Assembly: GCA_024509875.1 (NCBI GenBank) | Contig: JAMPIV010012163.1 | Coordinates: forward strand, 62,001-126,000 | DNA: 64,000 bases | Origin: Oreohelix idahoensis | Lineage: Eukaryota > Mollusca > Gastropoda > Stylommatophora > Oreohelicidae | Reading direction: 5' to 3' | Shown here: one piece after another, positions 57,486-64,000 of the stretch | How the letters are laid out: each line of letters opens with the position of its first letter | Position numbering within the stretch: position 1 is the first letter of the stretch | The notes under the pieces: model-generated | The model's input: only the letters and a program-made list of their open reading frames with translations | Database searches by the model: none | Told to the model about the DNA's origin: nothing | Translations under genes and position numbers: made by a program

Positions 57486-57930
57486 AGTTAGTTTTGAGGC
57501 TAGAAAGATATATTTTACAGAAAACCAACTACAGAAAGTAACTATTTTTACAGATTCACATCTATCAATACAGGCACTCAGGAACAGAAATGAGTGCAGT
57601 AGGTCAGACATTTTAGAGGAAAAACAACAAATATAACACATATCTGCACAACAAAGTATGCTCATTCATTGTAGCACCGTATACCAGCACATGTTGGCAT
57701 AGCAGAAAATGAACTTTCTTGCAGGGAAACTCAAGTGGAGAAGTAGTAGCTGTAATAAAATCGGTGGGACTGGGCAGATCAATTATCAAGAGTTTATTAA
57801 CAAAGATCATAAGTGATGATTGGACAACATCACAAGACCTCAGTAAGAAAGGAGGGCATGCATATAAATTGGTTTTTAAAAAAAAACAAAAACTGACAAA
57901 TTCAGTAACACAGAATATCAGTTAACAGTT
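57486..57930 (+). mobile_element. LINE RNase H fragment (family E-like)
   Basis: VTIFTDSHLSIQALRNRNE is an RNase H core. A frame change gives IPAHVGIAENELSCRETQVE, and then SIIKSLLTKIISDDWTTSQD with HAYKL, which parallels the post-RNase H segment of family E at 61700. Several breaks. Confidence 0.7.
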
Positions 57931-58206
57931 GATATACCTCAGTCTAGGAATAGGATAATGTAGGATGGAAGAAACTACTGTGAGGAATTACAAAAACAAA
58001 ATATCTTACAGTCAAGTTTTAATGGACTGCAGGAACAACGAGCAATACAGATGAATATTTTACAGATTTTTTTTAACAAGTAGGAACAATTAACACATAA
58101 CATAGTAAAAGTATAATAGAAATATTTCATTTTATTTCCCCTTATTGACATTGTAAGTTTTTGTTTTTGTCGACTTTCAAGCTTATATTTCATTTTATTT
58201 CCCCAG

Positions 58207-58287
58207 ATGTGATAAGCTTATCCTTATTTGTTTTGAACGACATCCAGATTTTTTCAAGGACTGGCTGCCACCAGATTTACAGAAAAA
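58207..58287 (+). CDS. ELP5: ELP5 internal exon (CDKLILICF)
   Basis: The exon is 81 nt: 1 nt, 26 codons, 2 nt, with acceptor TTTTATTTCCCCAG and donor AA|GTACAT. It encodes CDKLILICFERHPDFFKDWL then PPDLQK. It corresponds to the vertebrate ELP5 strand and helix after the first helix (EQVHILGCEVSEEEF). The 2-nt end joins the next exon to form Lys. The 1-nt start requires 2 nt from an exon not found here. Confidence 0.72.
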
Positions 58288-58309
58288 GTACATTTTTTGA
58301 TAACTAGAA

Positions 58310-59485
58310 ACACTGTCCCAATTCTTGGTTACAGATGCTGGTTGTTGCTGAATGGTTTCATTCTTGTGTCACTTGTTCTGTTTATAGCTATTCTGTCCCA
58401 GCCTTGTGTCACTTGTTCTGTTTATAGTTAATATGTCCCAGTCTTGTGTCACTTGTTCTGTTTATAGTTAAACTGTCCCAGCCTTGAGTCACTTGTTATG
58501 TTTATAGTTAATATGTCCCAGTCTTGTATCTTTTGTTATGTTAATAGTTAATGTGTCACAGTCTTATGTCACTTGTTATGTTAATAGTTAAACCTTTCCA
58601 GCCTTGTGTCACTTGTTTTGTTTATAGTTAAACTGTCCCAGTCTTGTGTCACTTGCTCTGTTTATAGTTAACTATCCCAGCTTTGTGTCACTTGTTCTGT
58701 TTATAGTTAATATGTCCCAGCCTTGTGTTACTTGTTCTGTTTATAGTTAATATGTCCCAGTTTTGTGTCATAAGTTCTGTTTATAGCTAACATGTCCCAG
58801 TCTTGGGTCACTTGTTATGTTTATGGCTGACATATCCCAGTCTTGGGTCACTTGTTCTGTTTATAACTAAACTGTTCCAGTCTTGGGTCATTTGTTCTGT
58901 TTATAGCTAAACTGTTCCAGTCTTGGGTCACTTGTTATGTTTATAGCTAATCATTCCCAGTCTAGGGTCACTTGCTCTGTTTATAGCGAATCTTTCCAAG
59001 TATTGGGTCATTTGTTTTGTTTATAGCTAAACTGTTCCAGTCTTGCGTCACTTGTTACATTTATAGCTAATCATTCCCAGTCTAGGGTCACTTGCTCTGT
59101 TTATAGCTAATCTTTCCAAGTATTGGGTCACTTGTTATGTTTATAGCTAAACTGTCCCAGCCTTGTGTCACTTGTTCTGTTTATAGTTAATATGTCCCAG
59201 TCTTGTGTCATTTGTTCTGTTTATAGCTAAAGTCCCAGTCTTGTGTTAGTTGTTATGTATATAGCTAACATGTCCCTGTCTTGTGCCATTTGTTCTGTTT
59301 ATAGCTAAACTGTTCCAGTCTTGGGTCACTTGTTATGTTTATAGCTAATTTTCCCCAGTCTTGGGTCACTTGCTCTGTTTATAGCTAATCTTTCCAAGTA
59401 TTGGGTCACTGGTTATGTTTGTAGCTAATCTTTCCCAGTCCTGGGTTACTTGTTATATTTATAGCTAAACTGTCCCAATCTTGGA
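58310..59485 (+). repeat. Minisatellite, 40-bp unit, in an ELP5 intron
   Basis: About 29 copies of a unit such as CTTGTGTCACTTGTTCTGTT then TATAGTTAATATGTCCCAGT. Units starting near 58860-59150 form a variant class (CTTGGGTCA, ATAGCTAAACTGTTCCAG). The array nearly fills the intron of about 1.2 kb. Confidence 0.95.
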
Positions 59486-59513
59486 AATAACTGTCTAATT
59501 GTCTTCTTGACAG

Positions 59514-59704
59514 AGTAATTGCGATTGATGGCAGAAGTGCAACAACAAAGGTAGGAGGAAGTACCGATGATGTGTTGGATAAAGCAGCAAGTTTGGCATC
59601 ACAAGTTGGAGGGACTGTTGGGGTTATTATTGATTCACTTTCTCTGCATATTGTACTTAAGTCAGCCCCAGTGACCTGCTTTAGTCTTCATAAACTGACA
59701 ACAG
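59514..59704 (+). CDS. ELP5: ELP5 internal exon (VIAIDGRS...LTTG)
   Basis: The exon is 191 nt: 1 nt, 63 codons, 1 nt; acceptor CTTCTTGACAG, donor ACAG|GTACAT. It encodes VIAIDGRSATTKVGGSTDDV, ASLASQVGGTVGVIIDSLSL and HIVLKSAPVTCFSLHKLTT. The V(I/T)-I/A-I/L-DSLS strand matches the Walker-B-position strand of the Elp5 RecA-like fold (vertebrate VPVTIALDSLSWLLL). Elp5 lacks a functional ATPase site, and none is expected. Confidence 0.88.
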
Positions 59705-59769
59705 GTACATCTGGATATAAATATTTCACATAGCATTTCATTTTTTTTTAAAACTCTTCGATTCTGGAG

Positions 59770-60180
59770 CATTGTGTCCAACATTGCTTGTCTCATCAGA
59801 GTATATTTTCTGCCCACGACCTTTTGAGATAATTGTATATTTCCTGCCCATGATCTTTTGAGATGTATATTTTCTGTCCATGACTTTTGAGATGTCTATA
59901 TTTTCTGCCCATGACCTTTTGAGATGTTTGTGTATTTCCTGCCCATCATCTTTTAAAATGTTTATATATTTTCTGCCCATGACATTTTGAGATGTTTGTA
60001 TATTTTCTGTCCATGACCTTTTGAGATGTTTGTATATTTCCTATCCATGACGTTTTGAGATGTTTGTATATTTCCTATCCATGACGTTTTGAGATGTTTG
60101 TATATTTTCTGAATATGATGTTTTGAGAAGTTTGTATATTTTCTGTCCATGACCTTTTGAGATGTTTGTATATTTCTTGC
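59770..60180 (+). repeat. Minisatellite, about 35-bp unit, in an ELP5 intron
   Basis: About eleven copies of TTTTGAGATGTTTGTATATT plus TTCTGTCCATGACC-like units fill the intron between the exons at 59514 and 60183. The last unit runs into the acceptor: its TATATTTC forms part of the pyrimidine tract. Confidence 0.92.
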
Positions 60181-60182
60181 AG

Positions 60183-60355
60183 GAAATAGAGTGGTTCAAG
60201 TGGTAGCATTATTACATAGAGATATCCATGACCGGAGTACATGTAGCCTTGTTGAGCATGTGGCACCTACTGTGGTAGAGATCACGTCTGCTGGAGGATC
60301 CAAGCACATATGTTGTATACGACACTGTCGACCTACAGGGAAAGTTTTCAAATCT
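60183..60355 (+). CDS. ELP5: ELP5 internal exon (VVQVVALLHRDIHD...)
   Basis: The exon is 173 nt: 2 nt and 57 codons; acceptor TTTCTTGCAG, donor TCT|GTAAGA. It encodes NRVVQVVALLHRDIHDRSTC, SLVEHVAPTVVEITSAGGSK and HICCIRHCRPTGKVFKS. The pattern V-V-LLH-(D/E)-H, then L---A-T-V-(I/L) and C-(I/R)R-CRPTGKV, is the best family signature in the gene (vertebrate VSVLGLLHEELH and ILCRRPRQRPT). Confidence 0.92.
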
Positions 60356-60824
60356 GTAAGAGCATGTGGTTTATAAGTGGTTGTCACTATCCGTATTTCT
60401 CATGTTTTCTTGATCATTTTTTTATAGTACTAGAATACATTCTTCCTTTTCTTTTTGCTCCTTATGAAACTTGGGGCCACTGATCTTCTTACAGGAAGCC
60501 TGCACCACGCTCTTACAGCAGTGGTTTCTGTATCAATTTGTTTGACTAAATGAGGTTGCCAACCTCATGCACAGACTTATTTCAGTCACCTCTCACAACA
60601 TGCTAGAGGTAGCAATGGTCTAATTCTTTCTTATGTCTCCTCAGGCACCCCCCAGGATCTACACGGGTAACTAGAATACATTAGTGCTATTTTAATTGCT
60701 TATTAGTTAAGGGGTTGTCCTTTGATGACATGACTAGAGGGGAAGTTTACACCAGTGGAGCCATTCAGTTGGCTGCTAACAAATGTGATATCACACAGTG
60801 GTTATAGGTCAAACCATTTTAACC
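60356..60824. other. ELP5 intron, no other feature
   Basis: No repeat or gene is recognised in this stretch. Confidence 0.5.
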
Positions 60825-62070
60825 TCAAATGTCAAACTTGCTTCGTTTGAGTCTTTGCCTTCTAAGAGCATTCATTCTATGGCACATTGGGTGGTCTGTT
60901 AGTCTTTTGAATTTTTCGGCTTGTTGCTGAGCCCTGCAGTCTCTTCTATCCTCCATTGGCTGGAGGCATGTAATCTTTTCGAGTTCTTTTATAGGTGTTG
61001 ACTTCATGCCTCCTGTTATAATTCTCATTGCTTGATTTTGGAGTCTGCTAATTTTATCGAAGTTACCCATATGAGAGCAGTTTCCATAAATGAAATATCC
61101 ACTATTAAACCCATCTACACTGCACACAAACTTTCAGTTTGGAAACAAAATCGTTTCCCTGAAATGATAGAAAACATTCCTGGAATTGAAAGAAAAAAGA
61201 GCCAAACAGCAACAGATAGAAAATCCATCGCGACAAAATACATAGAGAAACATTACCCACGCAACACCTGGACCTATGCATACACTGATGGATCAGCAAC
61301 AAATGCAACAGAAAATGGAGGTGGGGGTGTCTTTCTGACCTTAAGCACTGTTGCAGAAAAAAGGCTGTCAGTGGCAACTGGACAATTCTCAAGTAACTTC
61401 AGAGCAGAGGCCTTGAAAACTGCAGTAGAGGTTATATTAACAGAAGAAAGCACAGAGAGACAAGGTGCTTTCTTTAATGATGCACAGTCAGTAATTGCAA
61501 CGTTGAAAAGCCAAAATAATACAGACCTGGATGACCTCAGAATAGTGCTCCACAAACTTTGTCAACGATTCAAAAGTGTTGTGATCCAATAGATCCCATC
61601 TCATTGTAACATCACCGGCAATGAAGAGGCTGACAGAATGGCAAAAGAAGGTTCACATCTACCTCAGCCTGATGCAAGCATAACTTTCGAGGAGGCAAAG
61701 AGTTTTATCAGAATCAGATACAAAAACAAATGGAATGTAGAACATCCAGGTCACACACAGAATGATGCTTACTACCAGCTCCAGAAGAGAACAAGTGGTA
61801 ATCTTCAGACTCCGCACTGGCCACAACAGATTGAGATACCATCTATTCAACAAGCTAAAGATAGGAACTACCGATCAGTGTAACTGTGGCACTGATAAAA
61901 TTACTGCTGAAAATCTGCCCCTTATTTGCGGTACAGAGAAAGCGCATACGGCCGATGCCAGTTCCTTTCGTGGAAAAGCTCTACGGAGATTCAAATAGCC
62001 TCAAACTGACTACTGCTTTCTTTGAAAACATACAAGTGGATGTCTGAGAGTGTACGAAGAAGAAAAAAAC
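60825..62070 (+). mobile_element. LINE family E with a 5' inversion
   Basis: 61075-62070 (plus) encodes the segment after RT and RNase H: IYTAHKLSVWKQNRFPEMIE, then TWTYAYTDGSATNATENGGG, SNFRAEALKTAVEVIL, FFNDAQSVIATLKSQ, then IPSHCNITGNEEADRMAKEG. The 3' end has the family end GTGTACGAAGAAGAA. 60830-61075 carries the piece just upstream of this, but on the minus strand (FDKISRLQNQAMRIITGGMK, STPIKELEKITCLQPMED, RLKRSKFDI). Confidence 0.88.
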
Positions 62071-62776
62071 GTGTAGGGTAGGAGGAAAGTTAAAAACTTC
62101 CAGTAGTGATAATTGGTGGGAGGGAGATTTCTGAATGTTGTGACAAAATGTGTCTGGGAGGGATGGGGAGTCCGACCATAATTGACATTTAATGAACACC
62201 CCAGTGAGAAACTTAGTGGTCAATTAGTTTTTTCTTGTGTGTCATCTTTGTGTCTTAAGCCAGCATTTTCATAGCTCCGTACATTTTCTGAGAAAGTATA
62301 AAACAAGACTAACATATTTCTGATCTTGTTGGATGTCTCTGATTTTATAGACAAAGTTGATAGTCTCATGCCAGTAATGACATTCTAAAAGTTTGGAAAT
62401 CGTAAAAAGTAGGCCATACGGCAGCTGACCTGGCAAAAAAAATTATTTAAATAAGAAACCTACCCATCACAAAAATATTTATAGAATGTGTGGTTCCTGT
62501 ATACACACATTAGAATCCTCGCCAGTGCTACGGAGTTTGTGCACTGTGCTGGGATCCTCCTTGTGTGATCTAAGGGAGGAGATCGAAGCACTTATGGAGT
62601 TCTCCTTGTGCAATGAAGGTCTTTAAAAACCAAACCAAAAGTTTGTCATGACAGACGTTATTGTTATTTTTATTTTCCAGTGGTATTCTGTCAGTGGTCA
62701 TCAATAGTTGGTGTTTGTTTCATGAATGTGGATGAAAAATAAGATTTTTAATAAGGATAATTGTTTGACTTTTCAG
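62071..62776. other. ELP5 intron, no other feature
   Basis: No repeat family or exon is recognised. A poly-T/C acceptor at the right end serves the next ELP5 exon. Confidence 0.5.
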
Positions 62777-62866
62777 AGAGAGTATTTTATCACCAATGAT
62801 AGCTTTCATATAGAAGACTTTGGTACTGCAACATCTCTGGACATTTCATCTCAAAACATATCTCAG
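62777..62866 (+). CDS. ELP5: ELP5 internal exon (REYFITNDSFHIEDFG)
   Basis: The exon is 90 nt, phase 0 at both ends; acceptor TGACTTTTCAG, donor CAG|GTTTGT. It encodes REYFITNDSFHIEDFGTATS then LDISSQNISQ. It corresponds to the WFSILPDFSLDLQEG strand near the C-terminus of vertebrate ELP5 (bulky start, hydrophobic-acidic alternation). The final exon must lie beyond 64000. Confidence 0.7.
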
Positions 62867-62955
62867 GTTTGTATTTTTGTGACTGTCAGAATGTATATGA
62901 AGTTTCTGTCATTTTGTGACATTCAACAATTATAAAAATGTTCTTGATAGTCTGT

Positions 62956-63182
62956 GAGCCGCGGTAGCATAGTGGTTAGTGCACTGGCTTCCTAGCTCGG
63001 TGGTCTATGGTTCGATCCCCAGTGAGGTGGGATTTTTTAGACCGCAAACAGCTCCAGGGTTGACCCAGCCTCATGAATTGGGTACCAGAGCAACTCTGGG
63101 GAGGTTAAGGCAGCCGGCATGATGCTGATGGTCAAGAAAATATGGGCCTATCACCATATTCCCAGTATGCCTCCTCCCTTGT
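62956..63182 (+). mobile_element. SINE S2, complete, with target duplication
   Basis: The tRNA-like head starts GAGCCGCGGTAGCATAGTGG (A box) and has GGTTCGATCCCC (B box). The body contains GTTGACCCAGC...GAATTGGGTACC and AG-CAACTCTGGGGAGGTTAA. The 8-bp TAGTCTGT flanks it (62948-62955 and 63183-63190). Confidence 0.92.
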
Positions 63183-63190
63183 TAGTCTGT

Positions 63191-64000
63191 AATTATAGAT
63201 GACATCATCCCACTGGCTGGAGAACAAGAACTAAATGAATTAAGAATCACGCCTGATACCATCTTTAGAAAATATAACGGAGAAATTAGTACAGACGTGA
63301 CCCTGCTAATGACGTACAATAAAGAAAAGATTATAAGAACCGTATACATTAATAGATATGACCTAGAAAGTGTGACCCAATTAGTATACCACAGGAACTA
63401 TTGAGGATGAAAGAACAGAGGCACAGCTAAAGGCAAGGATGGTGCAGATAACTGCAATTCTTGCCAAACTGCAATCAGCCTGAAAAGCCAGAGAAGTAGG
63501 TTCCTGAAACCAAGATCATTTTTTGCGCAGATATTTTTTTGGTTTGCATATAAAACTTGAACATTGTTTGTTTCAATCCCCAAGGATTTGAATTTTCACT
63601 CTTCACCTGTTTTTATATGGGGTGAGTTTCAGAGCTTTCTTGCAAATCCAGAGGGCTTCCCCAACTCAGCGGGCTCAACATTAGTAGAGTTGATAAAACA
63701 TTCCACACCCACTAATTGGCGATCGATGCAATGCCATGAGTTTTATGGTCCTTTAGCCTAGAGGGGATCTACTTGGGAACTAAATGCTGAACTAGAATAA
63801 AAATTACAAACAGTTGAAATGAGAAACTTCAGAAAAATCTTTCGAGTACCGTATCAAATATGGCCCATGTCACAAATGATTTGTACAGAACATCGTAAGA
63901 CAAGCTGTGGAGCCACATACGAATCTACTGACAGTTATAAAAGCAAACATTTAAACGCTGCAACCATGTCTCAGTATGAAATGGATTATGTGTGATAGAA
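63191..64000 (+). other. Unassigned; possible LINE scrap at the end
   Basis: 63191-63402 has a coding-like plus frame (DDIIPLAGEQELNELRITPD, ISTDVTLLMTYNKEKIIRTV) of unknown family. From about 63800 LQTVEMRNFRKIFRVPYQIW resembles the E-M-(R/K)-(C/N)-(Y/F)-R-(K/R)-(I/L)-RIPY segment of LINE RT tails. Neither is firm. Confidence 0.35.

Noticed and set aside
57750..57842. Candidate for the missing ELP5 exon (SVGLGRSIIKSLLTK resembles the vertebrate first helix)
   Set aside because: It is continuous with a LINE RNase H fragment, matches the post-RNase H segment of family E, and no donor gives the phase needed for the exon at 58207.

Overview
This is eukaryotic, animal-type DNA: small exons with GT/AG splice sites, long introns, and many non-LTR retrotransposons, tRNA-derived SINEs, Tc1/mariner, pogo and hAT transposons, one LTR retrotransposon and many minisatellites. 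The mix fits an invertebrate, probably a lophotrochozoan such as a mollusc. That placement is inference, since nothing here is diagnostic of a species.

Two host genes can be read by hand between the repeats, head to head. On the minus strand an EPSTI1-like gene starts at 46751 and runs down to about 11052. Exons are at 46574-46751, 34390-34504, 18551-18609, 14059-14139 and 11811-11887, with a possible last exon at 11052-11147. All splice phases agree, and exons 3 to 5 match the conserved EPSTI1 block. On the plus strand the Elongator subunit gene ELP5 starts at 51646, with further exons at 58207-58287, 59514-59704, 60183-60355 and 62777-62866. It continues beyond the window. One ELP5 exon, between the first and 58207, was not found.

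Layout: 1-11 kb holds decayed LINEs (the long copy is 1596-4745, minus) and unassigned AT-rich DNA. 11-18.6 kb holds the 3' part of the EPSTI1-like gene in a bed of minisatellites. 18668-26587 is a complete-length Ty3/Gypsy element (minus) with 5-bp target duplications; its integrase is encoded upstream of reverse transcriptase. 26.96-30.95 kb is a 46-bp minisatellite with a 1473-bp higher-order repeat. 31-46 kb is the large first introns of the EPSTI1-like gene, with hAT, LINE, SINE and Tc1 insertions and a 41-bp minisatellite. 46.8-51.6 kb is the intergenic region. 51.6-64 kb is ELP5, whose large intron holds a pogo and a mariner element inside one (TA)n tract.

For brevity LINE families are lettered A to G here by shared sequence inside the window; these are not database names. 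The most interesting structures are the near-identical inverted repeats that bracket two EPSTI1-like exons, the INT-before-RT Gypsy element inserted 54 bp from an exon, the higher-order minisatellite, a minisatellite that grew out of a LINE coding end, a SINE with a 64-bp target duplication, and a LINE with a twin-priming inversion.
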